64,000 nucleotides of DNA, taken from DASRLE01 sp963825315 (lineage in GTDB: Bacteria; Verrucomicrobiota; Verrucomicrobiia; Limisphaerales; Palsa-1400). Below, piece after piece: positions 1 through 8,143 of the stretch. Position 1 is the first letter of the stretch. The number at the start of each line of letters is the position of its first letter. The notes below the pieces were generated by a model. The model had not been told where the DNA came from and did no database searches. It was given only the letters and a program-made list of their open reading frames with translations. The stretch covers positions 186,001-250,000 of the forward strand of contig CAWGST010000001.1 of assembly GCA_963825315.1 (NCBI GenBank). Direction: 5' to 3'. A program made the translations under genes and the position numbers.

Positions 1-61
1 GATGCGACCGGGACGGTCGCGCTCCTGAAAGAGTCGCCAAGGATCGTGGCGGGGCCGGCAT
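1..61 (-). CDS. possible start of next Bat-operon gene (partial)
   Basis: An ATG on the minus strand at 61-59 overlaps the TGA of the BatA-like gene in the ATGA manner used throughout this window, and 20 codons stay open to the window edge. In Bat operons a second VWA protein (BatB) often follows here, but the residues seen (rich in P, R and S) do not look like a BatB start with its membrane helix, so identity is unknown. The same bases hold a perfect 6-bp hairpin, GCGACC (4-9) with GGTCGC (15-20), which could instead be part of an intergenic repeat. Confidence 0.25.
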   Translation of the reverse strand, partial: MPAPPRSLATLSGARPSRSH

Positions 62-1050
62 CACGGCAGTTTCCTCCAGACGGTGTGGTTTAAAATCATT
101 TCCAGCAAAAAGACCGCCAGCCCGGCCACAGTGACGGGTGCGAACAATTCATCATAATGCTGGAATTTTTTGACTTCCGCCTCGGATTTTTCCAGGCGGT
201 CTATTTCGGCGTAAATGCGGCGAAAGATATCGGCGCTGTCCGCGCGGTAGTATTTTCCGCCGGTCTTCTCCGCGATCTTGGTCAGCGTGTCTTCATCAAC
301 GTCCACATCCATCCATTGATAGCGCTTCTGGCCAAACTGATCAATGACCGGATAGGGGGCCTTGCCTCGGATGCCGATGCCGATGGTATAGACCTTGACG
401 CCGAGGGATTGGGCCACTTCGGCGGCGGTCAAGGGGGAGACTTTGCCGGAATTGTTTTGGCCGTCGGTCATTAGAATGACGATTTTGCTTTTGTCCTTCA
501 GTCCTTCCAGCCGGTTCAAAGCGGCCATTAAAGCGGAGCCGATGGCCGTCCGGTTTTCGTCGATCAACCCGATGCGGAGCCGTTCGAGGTTGTGCTGGAG
601 AAAGTCATGGTCCAAGGTCAGCGGCGAAGCAATGTAAGCGTCCTTGGCAAAAGCGACCAGGCCGATGCGGTCGTTGGGGCGGTTCTCGATGAATTTGGCC
701 AGGACTTCCTTGGCCAGCTTGATGCGGCTTTGCCCCTCGCCAAAATCCTCCGATCTCATGCTGCCCGACATATCGATGGCCACGACAATATCAATGCCGC
801 TGGCCTTGACCTGCGACTCGCCCTTGACGAGACGGGGTTGGGCCAGGGCCACAATGAACAGCGCCAAGGCCAGCCAGCGCAAGCCAGCCAGGAAACTTCC
901 GGCGTGGGAGCGTTTCAGCCCGGAAATCGGCCGGACCAAATCAACGGAGGAATAAAGAAAAGCCGGGCTTTGTCCAAACTTGCCTTTCAGCCACGCCAGG
1001 AGGGGCAACAACAGCAAAAACAATAAAACGTATGGATGGGCAAAGATCAT
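61..1050 (-). CDS. BatA-like VWA-domain membrane protein
   Basis: Predicted inner-membrane protein of the Bat (aerotolerance-type) family, 329 residues. An N-terminal hydrophobic segment (about 7-20) and a second helix (about 58-72) precede a von Willebrand A domain with the MIDAS motif DMSGS at 93-97 and a later MTDGQNNSG loop; a third helix lies near 305-322. This three-helix layout with a periplasmic or cytoplasmic VWA domain is the usual BatA/BatB architecture. It follows DUF58 and DUF4381-like genes in an operon headed by MoxR, the standard MoxR-Bat order. The function of Bat proteins is not settled; envelope stress or protein-complex maturation with the MoxR AAA+ ATPase is the common idea. 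Family call is firm, substrate unknown. Confidence 0.88.
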   Translation of the reverse strand: MIFAHPYVLLFLLLLPLLAWLKGKFGQSPAFLYSSVDLVRPISGLKRSHAGSFLAGLRWLALALFIVALAQPRLVKGESQVKASGIDIVVAIDMSGSMRSEDFGEGQSRIKLAKEVLAKFIENRPNDRIGLVAFAKDAYIASPLTLDHDFLQHNLERLRIGLIDENRTAIGSALMAALNRLEGLKDKSKIVILMTDGQNNSGKVSPLTAAEVAQSLGVKVYTIGIGIRGKAPYPVIDQFGQKRYQWMDVDVDEDTLTKIAEKTGGKYYRADSADIFRRIYAEIDRLEKSEAEVKKFQHYDELFAPVTVAGLAVFLLEMILNHTVWRKLP

Positions 1051-1660
1051 CTTGTCGCGGGAATGGGAGGCGGCCGGCCATGGAGGATTGGATGTCCGCC
1101 GGCAGCTCGCGCGGCTCGGTCTCGTTGACCAAGCGCATGGCGGAAGCGTGCAAAGCCCGAAGCTCCGTCTCCGCAGGCTCGTATTTGGCGAACTTGATCA
1201 GGTCGCAACCGGCCAGGAATTCGGCCAAACTTTGCTTTTGTTCGGGAGTCAACAGATAACTTTCTTGCAGTTCATAAAGGAACTCTTCGGTCGTCCGATC
1301 CGGGGCATGGAATTGAAAACGCTCCTCCAAATAAACGCGAATGGCCCCCGAGACCGCGATGGAAAAAGGTTTTGGCTCGCTGATCAGCGACAACGCGTGG
1401 TCGAGCATGCGGCGGGCGCGCACATGGGGTGGAACCGGCGGCGAGAATCGAAGCGTGGCCGCTTTTTTGCGCCAATAACGCCAGAGCAACCAGCCGGCCG
1501 CCGCCAGGGCCAAAATCCCGGCGATCCAGAAGAACCAGAGCCAGCCATCGGGAATGGCGATCAGCGGTTTGATGGCGTCCCGAAAAGCGGGCGGGGCCGC
1601 GTTGGCGGGGGCGGGCGATTGAGCCGGAACGATGAGCGCCGAGTTGGTGTTCATACTCAT
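941..1660 (-). CDS. DUF4381-like membrane protein of Bat operon
   Basis: 239-residue reading frame starting with an ATG that overlaps the DUF58 stop by ATGA. One membrane helix (about 41-60, WLWFFWIAGILALAAAGWLL) is followed by a basic, helical cytosolic part with the pattern YLEERF...TTEEF and LAGCDLIKFA typical of the DUF4381 proteins found between DUF58 and BatA genes. The last 35 or so residues run 110 bases into the BatA gene in another frame, which is unlike every other junction here. A TGA at 1049-1047 would give the usual ATGA overlap with BatA, so a one-base error near 1055-1100 probably hides the true end. Family assignment rests on context and general shape. Confidence 0.7.
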   Translation of the reverse strand: MSMNTNSALIVPAQSPAPANAAPPAFRDAIKPLIAIPDGWLWFFWIAGILALAAAGWLLWRYWRKKAATLRFSPPVPPHVRARRMLDHALSLISEPKPFSIAVSGAIRVYLEERFQFHAPDRTTEEFLYELQESYLLTPEQKQSLAEFLAGCDLIKFAKYEPAETELRALHASAMRLVNETEPRELPADIQSSMAGRLPFPRQDDLCPSIRFIVFAVVAPPGVAERQVWTKPGFSLFLR

Positions 1661-2610
1661 CCGTGACGCCGGCGATTTTCGCGGGTTTCAAAAAACTGGC
1701 CGAGGGCGGCGGCGTAAGGCTGATCGGTCCGCACTTCGATGGCGTCGATATTGGCCGAGCGAAGCAGGCGCAGCAGTTCGGTCTGATGTTTGGCCCGGCG
1801 GTCGGCGAAAGCGTTGCGTTTGCGGATGTCGTGCGTATTGATTTCGATGACCTCGCCTGTTTCAGCGTCGGTCAGGACCAGCCGTCCCAAGGCGGGCAAT
1901 TCGAGTTCATAACGATCGACAATCTGGATGGCAATGACATCGTGCCGCCGGTTGGCCTGGCGCAAGGCGGGCATGGTGCGCGGGCCCAGTGTGGGCGAAA
2001 GCAAAAAATTGGAGCGGCGGGCCGGATCGCTTTCCTCCGCGGAACGGTGCTCGAAAAGAAAGTCGGAAATGATGACGACGATGGCGTGGCGCCGCGCCAT
2101 GCGATTGAGACTGTCGAGGGCTTCGTGGAAATTGGTCCCGCGCCGGCGCGGTTGGAAACAGAGAATTTCGCGGATGACGCGCAAGACATGGCGGCGTCCC
2201 TTTTTTGGCGGAATGTATTTTTCGACCTCTTCGGTGAAGAGGATCAAGCCGACCTTGTCGTTATTGCGAATGGCCGAGAAAGCGAGCACGGAGGCGATTT
2301 CGGCCGCGAGTTCGCGCTTGGATTGCTCGCCCGATCCAAACAGACCCGAGCCGCTGAGATCAACCACCAGCATCAACGTCAATTCGCGTTCTTCGACGAA
2401 TTTTTTGACGAACGGATGGTTCATGCGCGCGGTCACGTTCCAGTCAATGGCGCGGACTTCATCGCCCGGCTGATATTCCCGGACCTCCTCGAAATTCATG
2501 CCCTGGCCTTTGAAAACGCTATGGTATTGGCCGCCGAGGGTTTCAGAAACCAGGCGGGTGGTGCGCAGTTCGATCTGCCGGATTTTTTTGAGGATTTCGC
2601 GGGGGATCAT
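1657..2610 (-). CDS. DUF58 domain protein
   Basis: 317 residues, full length for the DUF58 family that always accompanies MoxR ATPases. The diagnostic central block is present: EVREYQPGDEVRAIDWN (about 43-59), followed by a VWA-like segment with DLSGSGLFGS and later VIISDF. Its start MIPREILKKIRQIELR matches the family start. It overlaps the DUF4381-like gene by ATGA. The gap upstream to moxR, normally a few bases, is here over 1 kb and holds a DUF2442 gene, a toxin-antitoxin pair and a degraded second copy of this gene's own first 27 codons (3228-3308). Confidence 0.9.
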   Translation of the reverse strand: MIPREILKKIRQIELRTTRLVSETLGGQYHSVFKGQGMNFEEVREYQPGDEVRAIDWNVTARMNHPFVKKFVEERELTLMLVVDLSGSGLFGSGEQSKRELAAEIASVLAFSAIRNNDKVGLILFTEEVEKYIPPKKGRRHVLRVIREILCFQPRRRGTNFHEALDSLNRMARRHAIVVIISDFLFEHRSAEESDPARRSNFLLSPTLGPRTMPALRQANRRHDVIAIQIVDRYELELPALGRLVLTDAETGEVIEINTHDIRKRNAFADRRAKHQTELLRLLRSANIDAIEVRTDQPYAAALGQFFETRENRRRHG

Positions 2611-2682
2611 GGGGGGAATTGGGGATTGCGCATGGTTAATGCAAGCTTGCCAGCCGTCCGGGTTTCATGTAAACTTCCTAGC

Positions 2683-2919
2683 ATGAGTGCGACGGAAATT
2701 CTCGAAGCAGTGAAAGCGCTTCCGCAAGAAGAGAGGATCAAACTTGCGCAAGACTTTTGGGAAATCATCGCGGAAGACGGATACGACCCTGACCTGACGC
2801 CGGAACAGGCGGCGGAACTGGATCGGCGAGCGGAAGACGCATTGAATAATCCCGGGCGCGGCACACCGATTGAAGACGTCTCCGCTGAAATCAGAAAACG
2901 TCTTCTCGCCAGGAAATGA
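2683..2919 (+). CDS. antitoxin, addiction-module component family (TIGR02574-like)
   Basis: 78 residues, acidic and helical (MSATEILEAVKALPQEERI...), matching the short 'addiction module component' proteins that precede RelE/ParE toxins. The TGA overlaps the ATG of the toxin by ATGA, so the two are translated together. It runs against the surrounding Bat operon, whose moxR and DUF58 genes it separates. Expected role: binds and neutralises the downstream toxin and represses the pair's promoter. No clear operator was found in the 70 bases between it and the divergent DUF58 start. Confidence 0.82.
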   Translation: MSATEILEAVKALPQEERIKLAQDFWEIIAEDGYDPDLTPEQAAELDRRAEDALNNPGRGTPIEDVSAEIRKRLLARK

Positions 2920-3224
2920 CGTTCAAAGTCATCGCGGAGGCAGAAGCCAAACAGGACTGGAATGAGGCTGTTGACTGGTATGAAGAACACGAATCCGGTG
3001 TTGGCCTGCGGTTTGACGACACGATCCGCACGTTTCTGCAAATGCTTTCCCGACAGCCGGAGCGATTCCCATTTGCCACACGCCTGACCCGCAAGGCCAA
3101 GATTCCCGGCCCTTGGCCTTACTCGGTTTATTTCACCATTAACACGGAATTTCGCGAGGTCAAAGTGTTGGCCATCTGGCATGGCGCGCGGAATCCAGCC
3201 GAACTGCGCCGACGGCTGAAATGA
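2916..3224 (+). CDS. RelE/ParE superfamily toxin
   Basis: 102 residues with the ParE/RelE pattern: an N-terminal EAEAKQDWNEAVDWYEEHESGVGLRFDD helix pair, a central RFPFATRLTRKAKIPGPWPYSVYF strand segment, and a C-terminal VKVLAIWHGARNPAELRRRLK ending with the usual H-x-x-R-x-P-x-x-L type motif. Length is right for the family. It overlaps its antitoxin by 4 bases. Expected to act as a ribosome-dependent mRNA nuclease or a gyrase inhibitor; the sequence alone does not decide which. Confidence 0.85.
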   Translation: MTFKVIAEAEAKQDWNEAVDWYEEHESGVGLRFDDTIRTFLQMLSRQPERFPFATRLTRKAKIPGPWPYSVYFTINTEFREVKVLAIWHGARNPAELRRRLK

Positions 3225-3227
3225 AAA

Positions 3228-3308
3228 GCCCGCGAGCGTTTCGGTCACGAGACAGCTCGCGCGAATCTTGGTCTGGCCAATTTTTTTGAGAATCTCGCGG
3301 GGGATCAT
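3228..3308 (-). pseudogene. relic of the DUF58 gene 5' end
   Basis: On the minus strand from the ATG at 3308, 27 codons read MIPREILKKIGQTKIRASCL then VTETLAG. This matches the start of the intact DUF58 protein (ATG at 2610) at 18 of 27 positions and is laid out in the same way. The match stops after 27 codons. It sits where the DUF58 start would be expected if the toxin-antitoxin pair were absent, so it looks like a duplicate made when the pair was acquired, or the stump of a second DUF58 copy. Confidence 0.75.
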
Positions 3309-3345
3309 ACCAAATTGACGAAGGGCAGATTTCCAACGAATCCAT

Positions 3346-3612
3346 TCACGCAATTGGCTGTGAATCCAGCAGATGGCAAACCTCGATACCGTCGTCCAAG
3401 TCCGGCCAATAGACCGCCAGGCCGCCGGGTTCAAGCACCCAACTGGCGCGCTGCTTCGGCGTGGCCTTGGCCAGCCATTTCAGCCACGGCACTTCCGTGA
3501 ATGGCACCCTGATCGCCCGGCCATCGTCGAGCCGGACATGCAACACAGTCGCCGTAATGCGGACACTCTTGGCAGACACTTGCCGGTTGGCTTTAGCGGT
3601 TAAAATATTCAT
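3346..3612 (-). CDS. DUF2442 domain protein
   Basis: 88 residues of the DUF2442 family (short proteins, often next to DUF4160 or toxin-antitoxin genes), recognised from VLHVRLDDGRAIRVPFTEVPWL and the ending ...YWPDLDDGIEVCHLL. The function of the family is unknown; DNA-binding or antitoxin-like roles have been suggested from context. It lies 44 bases after moxR on the same strand, within the block that separates moxR from DUF58, and so was probably brought in with the toxin-antitoxin pair. No DUF4160 partner is present. Confidence 0.75.
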   Translation of the reverse strand: MNILTAKANRQVSAKSVRITATVLHVRLDDGRAIRVPFTEVPWLKWLAKATPKQRASWVLEPGGLAVYWPDLDDGIEVCHLLDSQPIA

Positions 3613-3656
3613 ACCATGCTTCTAATTTGTAGTTCAATGAAAATGGTCGGCATAAC

Positions 3657-4649
3657 TCACGGCACGGGCAATTCGTTGAAGATTTTTGTGACGATGGTTT
3701 CGCTGGTTTTTTCCTCGGCTTCGGCTTCGTAGGTGATTGTCACCCGGTGGCGCAAGACATCCATGCCAATGCTCTTGACATCCTGCGGCGTCACATAGCC
3801 GCGTCCGCGCAAAAAGGCATAAGCCTTGGCCGCGAGCGTCAGACCGATGGTGGCGCGCGGGGAAGCGCCCAGTTGAATCAAGCCTTGCAAACCGTCCATT
3901 TTGTAAGCGCCCGGATCGCGCGTGCAACAGACCACATCCACAATGTAGTCCTTCACCTTGTCGTCAATGTAAATGTCGTTCAGCACCTGGCGCGCTTCCA
4001 AAATCTGTTGGGCCGAGACGACTTGAGCGGCCGGGGCAATGGGGGTGGTCCGGGCCATCAAATCCAGGATCTGCCGCTCTTCCTCGCGCGACGGATAAAT
4101 AATCTTGAGTTTCAACATGAACCGGTCCACTTGCGCCTCGGGCAGGGGATAGGTTCCTTCCTGTTCAATGGGATTCTGCGTGGCCAGGACCAGGAAAGGC
4201 TCATCGAGCTTGAAAGATTGGTCGCCGATGGTGACTTGTTTTTCCTGCATGGCCTCCAGCAGGGCGCTCTGCACCTTGGCCGGGGCGCGGTTGATTTCGT
4301 CCGCCAGGACAAGATTGGCAAAGATCGGGCCGCGGCGGGTGGTGAACGCGCCGGTTTGCGGGTTATAGATTTGTGTCCCGATCAGGTCGGCCGGGAGGAG
4401 ATCGGGGGTGAATTGGAGACGCGAGAATTTGACGTGGAGGCAGGCGGCCAGGGTCCTGACGGACAAAGTCTTGGCCAGACCGGGCACGCCTTCGAGCAAA
4501 ACGTGGCCATTGGCCAGCAACCCAATGGCCAGGCGCTCGACCAGGTAATTTTGCCCGACGACGACTTTCCCGATCTCACTGAAAAGGGGGCGGACGAACG
4601 CGCCGGCCCTCTGCACTTCCTCGTTTATGGCACTGATTCCTGTATTCAT
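3657..4649 (-). CDS. MoxR-family AAA+ ATPase
   Basis: 330 residues. Walker A GVPGLAKT at 54-61, Walker B LVLADEINRAP at 113-123, the ATQNPIEQEGTYPLPEAQVDRF block (sensor 1 region) and an AAA lid domain give the standard MoxR layout. MoxR proteins act as chaperone-like ATPases for the VWA proteins coded beside them, here the BatA-like and DUF58 proteins. It is the first gene of the minus-strand operon. The 178 bases between it and the divergent tRNA-Lys must hold the operon promoter; I could not single out a convincing -35/-10 pair. Confidence 0.93.
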   Translation of the reverse strand: MNTGISAINEEVQRAGAFVRPLFSEIGKVVVGQNYLVERLAIGLLANGHVLLEGVPGLAKTLSVRTLAACLHVKFSRLQFTPDLLPADLIGTQIYNPQTGAFTTRRGPIFANLVLADEINRAPAKVQSALLEAMQEKQVTIGDQSFKLDEPFLVLATQNPIEQEGTYPLPEAQVDRFMLKLKIIYPSREEERQILDLMARTTPIAPAAQVVSAQQILEARQVLNDIYIDDKVKDYIVDVVCCTRDPGAYKMDGLQGLIQLGASPRATIGLTLAAKAYAFLRGRGYVTPQDVKSIGMDVLRHRVTITYEAEAEEKTSETIVTKIFNELPVP

Positions 4650-4827
4650 AGATTTTAAGAGTACGTATCCCCCAAATGACAGTCCAATGCCAAAATTCGT
4701 TCAGAAAAAGCATGTTTCCATCATGGTTTGGACTTTTCCTTAAACTAAAGCGCCCGCGACATGGAAATGAACTTGCCTTTGGCCGCGACGCGTGCGAAAT
4801 AATAAGAGGTGTGCCTCAAGCGCATTT

Positions 4828-4903
4828 GCCTCGGTAGCTCAGTTGGTAGAGCAGCAGACTCTTAATCTGTGGGTCGTGGGTTCGAGTCCCTCTCGGGGCA
4901 CCA
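4828..4903 (+). tRNA. tRNA-Lys (anticodon CTT)
   Basis: 76 bases with encoded CCA (4901-4903). The acceptor arm 4828-4834 pairs with 4893-4899, the D arm is TAGCTCAGTTGGTAGAGCA, the anticodon stem GCAGA/TCTGT encloses the loop CTCTTAA giving anticodon CTT (codon AAG), and the T arm contains GGTTCGAGTCC. All canonical features are present. Confidence 0.97.
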
Positions 4904-4928
4904 CTCTTTTTCGGGGACGCAATTTATT

Positions 4929-7112
4929 CTAAAACCGCCGCCCGCTTCTTTGAGGCCGGGGCGCGGCGGCCAGTTGAAAATCCACCTGCTTTTTGAAGCC
5001 GTCCACTTTGAAAACCTGCACCGTGACCTTGTCGCCCAGCTTGATGACGCGGCGGGTGCGGCGGCCAATGAGATGGTTGCGCGCCGGTTCGAACACGTAA
5101 AAATCATCCGCGACCGATGACAGATGCACCAGGCCGCTCATGCCCAGGGCGGAAACGTCAACAAAAAAGCCGAAGTTGCGCACGTCGATGACGAGCGCCG
5201 GATACTTCTGCGCCTGGCCCGACTTCAGTTGCGCTTTGAGAAAGGCGAATATTTTAATGTCCTTGCTGTCCCGTTCCGCGTCGGCTGAATTGCGCTCCGT
5301 GGTTGAAATGTGCGCGGCGGCTTCCTTGAGCACGGGCAGGGAAGTTTTGCCGTCATCAAACAAGGCGCGATGGACCAGCAGATCGGCGTAGCGGCGAATG
5401 GGGGAGGTGAAGTGGGTGTATTTGGCCTTGCTCAGGCCGTAGTGGCCGAGCGGTTCGACGGCGTAACGGGCGCGCATCAACGATTTGAGAAAACCGATTT
5501 TCAGCGCAGGCCCGATGGGAAGGGTGTTGAGGCGCTGCAAAAGTTTCTGCACCTCGGGCCGTTGCGCGAGGTTTCCGCAGGGAATGTCATGGCTCAAAAC
5601 ATCCTGGCGATATTCCTGCAAGCGCAGGCCGGCGGGCGGTTCATGCACGCGATAGACGGCGGGGCGGCGCAGGGCCATGAGGCGCGCGGCCACGGCTTCG
5701 TTGGCCAGCAGCATGCATTCCTCGATCAATTGATGGGAAACGTCGTTCTCGATTTTCTCGATCAAGAGGACGCGGCCATGAGAGTCAAGCCGAATTTTTG
5801 ATTCCGGAAAATCCAGGTCGAGCGAGCCGGCCCGGATGCGGGCGGCGCGGATTTTTTGGGCGAGGGCATGGGCCTGTTGCGCCATCTGTCGCACGGGATC
5901 GTCCGAGGGCGCGGCTTGCAGGACGGCCAGAACTTCCTTGTAAGTGAAACGGCGGCGGGAACGGATGACGGCCGGATAAAATCTGGCGTTGAGCACGCGG
6001 CCTTCGTTGGAAAGAAGAAACTCAACGCATTTGGTCAGGCGATCGAGGCCGGGTTTGAGCGAGCACAGTTCGTTGCTCAAGGCTTCCGGCAGCATGGGGA
6101 TGACCCGGTCCACCAGGTAGGTTGAATTGCCCCGTTTGCGCGCTTCTTCGTCCAGAACACCGCCGGGGCGGACATAATGAGAGACGTCGGCAATATGCAC
6201 CCAGAGCTTCCAGTGGTCTTTGCCGTGTTTTTGAAGACAAATCGCATCGTCGAAATCCTTGGCGTCGTCGGGGTCAATGGTGACGACACAGTGTCCGCGG
6301 CAATCGACGCGGCCGTGGCATTCCCCGGCAGCCGGTTCGCCGCGCGGATGAAGTTTGGCGATCCTGTCGGCTTCCAGGATGGCTTTCTTTGGAAAATGGA
6401 GCGGCAGATTATAGTAGCGCAAGATGGAGAGCATATCGACGCCCTCTTCATCGGGCGGGCCGAGCACTTCGATGATCTCTCCTTCCGGGTTGGTATGGCG
6501 GGATTCCCAGGCGCGCAATTCGACCACGACTTTGTCGCCAATACCGGCCGGCCGGCCGGTGTCGCGCGCCGGGGGCACATAAATATCATGGGGAATGCGG
6601 GGGTCGTCCGGGATGACGAACAGGAACTGTTTGCTGCGTTGCAGTGTTCCGACGATTTGCGCGCGTTTGCGTTTCAGGATGCGAACCACCGAGCCGGTGA
6701 TTTCATTGCTCTCCGCCGGGCCGCGCCGGGGGGAAACGTCGCGCCGCACCAGGACGCGGTCGCCGTGCAGGGCGGTGGAAGTGGCGCTCTCCGGGACAAC
6801 AATTTCCTGCAGGCCGGCGGCGTCCGGTTCGAGGAAGCCCTTGCCCTGGCGGTTCATGCGGATGACGCCGGGGACGAGGTCGGCTTTGCGGGCCAGAATG
6901 TAGCGGTTGCCTTTGTTGCGAATGATCTGGCCGTTCTGCTCCAGAGTGCGCAGCGCCTTTTGCAGGGCCTGTTGCTGGCCAGGGGGGCAACCCAGCCGCT
7001 GGAGCAACTGGGGGACATTGGCGGGCGCGTAATCCTGGCGCCCCAGCAAGCGGAGAATCGCTTGCGGCATGGCGTCCGGGGCCGGCCCCGGCGAGGCGGT
7101 GTTCGTTGTCAA
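4929..7112 (-). CDS. rnr: ribonuclease R (RNB-family exoribonuclease)
   Basis: 727 residues. An N-terminal winged-helix segment (about 10-75) and cold-shock-like domains precede the RNB catalytic domain, whose metal-binding motif DPDDAKDFDDA lies at 280-290, and a C-terminal S1 RNA-binding domain (about 635-720). Order and length fit RNase R rather than RNase II. It degrades structured RNA 3' to 5' in the cytosol, with roles in rRNA and mRNA quality control. The start ATG lies 3 bases after the accD stop, so it is the last gene of the run CPBP - comF - accD - rnr. Confidence 0.95.
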   Translation of the reverse strand: MTTNTASPGPAPDAMPQAILRLLGRQDYAPANVPQLLQRLGCPPGQQQALQKALRTLEQNGQIIRNKGNRYILARKADLVPGVIRMNRQGKGFLEPDAAGLQEIVVPESATSTALHGDRVLVRRDVSPRRGPAESNEITGSVVRILKRKRAQIVGTLQRSKQFLFVIPDDPRIPHDIYVPPARDTGRPAGIGDKVVVELRAWESRHTNPEGEIIEVLGPPDEEGVDMLSILRYYNLPLHFPKKAILEADRIAKLHPRGEPAAGECHGRVDCRGHCVVTIDPDDAKDFDDAICLQKHGKDHWKLWVHIADVSHYVRPGGVLDEEARKRGNSTYLVDRVIPMLPEALSNELCSLKPGLDRLTKCVEFLLSNEGRVLNARFYPAVIRSRRRFTYKEVLAVLQAAPSDDPVRQMAQQAHALAQKIRAARIRAGSLDLDFPESKIRLDSHGRVLLIEKIENDVSHQLIEECMLLANEAVAARLMALRRPAVYRVHEPPAGLRLQEYRQDVLSHDIPCGNLAQRPEVQKLLQRLNTLPIGPALKIGFLKSLMRARYAVEPLGHYGLSKAKYTHFTSPIRRYADLLVHRALFDDGKTSLPVLKEAAAHISTTERNSADAERDSKDIKIFAFLKAQLKSGQAQKYPALVIDVRNFGFFVDVSALGMSGLVHLSSVADDFYVFEPARNHLIGRRTRRVIKLGDKVTVQVFKVDGFKKQVDFQLAAAPRPQRSGRRF

Positions 7113-7115
7113 ATA

Positions 7116-8120
7116 TTACTTTCCGAGCGAGGCCAGTTGTTCCCGGCCTTCCATCAGGTAATCCAGGCAGGTGCAGAGACGGGCTTTCATTTCATTGCGC
7201 GGAACGATGGAGTCGATCAGCCCGTGCTCGAGCAGGAATTCGGCGGTTTGAAAATCCGGGGGCAAATCGGATTGGGTGGTGCTTTCAATGACGCGCCGTC
7301 CGGCAAAACCGATCATGGCCCCGGGTTCAGCCAGGATCAAATCGCCCACGGCGGCGAAGCTGGCCATGACTCCGGCCATGGTGGGATTGGTCAGGACGCT
7401 GATGAAAGGCAGTTTGATCCTGGCATGATAGGCCAGAGCACCGCAGGTCTTGGCCATTTGCAACAGGCTGAACATTCCCTCATACATGCGTGCGCCGCCG
7501 CTGGTGGAAATAATAATCACGGGCAAACCCTTGTCCGTGGCCGATTCGATCAGGCGCGTGAGCTTTTCGCCAACGACGGACCCCATGGAACCGCCCAGAA
7601 AACCAAAATCCATCACGCCAAGGGCGACCCTGTATTTGCCGATGCGGCCAATGCCGGTGCAAACCGCGTCCTTGAGGTTCGTCTCGCTGGTGTATTGCTC
7701 CAATTTTGCGGTGTAGGAAGCCACGCCGGTGAATTGAAGAATATCAACGCTTTCCATCGAAGCATCGATCTCTTCGAAGGAACAGGTTTCGACCAGGGAG
7801 TTGATGCGTTCGCGGGCGCCGATGGGAAAATGGTACTGGCACTTCAGGCAAACTTTGAGGTTCGCGTCCAGCTCCTTGTCATAGATCATGTTGCCGCACT
7901 TTTTGCATTTGCTCCACAAGCCTTCGGGAATATCGCGTTTGCGGGATTTCGCGCCGGCCAGCTTGGGTTTTTTGAGAAAGCTGGTGGTTTGGGTGTCGGA
8001 AGAGGGCGGAGTGACGGCAGGCTCCACGACCTCGAGGCCGAGGGCTTTTTTGTTGAACGACGTTGTAGCCATGTCTTTCAGAACCGCGTGGTTAAATCTT
8101 TCATCAACAGCATTTGCCAT
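7116..8120 (-). CDS. accD: acetyl-CoA carboxylase carboxyltransferase subunit beta
   Basis: 334 residues. Carries the N-terminal zinc ribbon (Cys 72, 75, 91, 94: CKKC...CLKC) and the crotonase-fold carboxyltransferase domain with FGFLGGSMGSVVGEKL and the STSGGARMYEGM segment. With AccA it transfers the carboxyl group from biotin to acetyl-CoA, the first step of fatty-acid synthesis. The N-terminus before the zinc ribbon is longer than usual; an internal ATG at residue 17 is an alternative start. It sits 23 bases after comF and immediately before rnr. Confidence 0.95.
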   Translation of the reverse strand: MANAVDERFNHAVLKDMATTSFNKKALGLEVVEPAVTPPSSDTQTTSFLKKPKLAGAKSRKRDIPEGLWSKCKKCGNMIYDKELDANLKVCLKCQYHFPIGARERINSLVETCSFEEIDASMESVDILQFTGVASYTAKLEQYTSETNLKDAVCTGIGRIGKYRVALGVMDFGFLGGSMGSVVGEKLTRLIESATDKGLPVIIISTSGGARMYEGMFSLLQMAKTCGALAYHARIKLPFISVLTNPTMAGVMASFAAVGDLILAEPGAMIGFAGRRVIESTTQSDLPPDFQTAEFLLEHGLIDSIVPRNEMKARLCTCLDYLMEGREQLASLGK

Positions 8121-8143
8121 TTAAAAGAGTTGTCTGCCAATCG

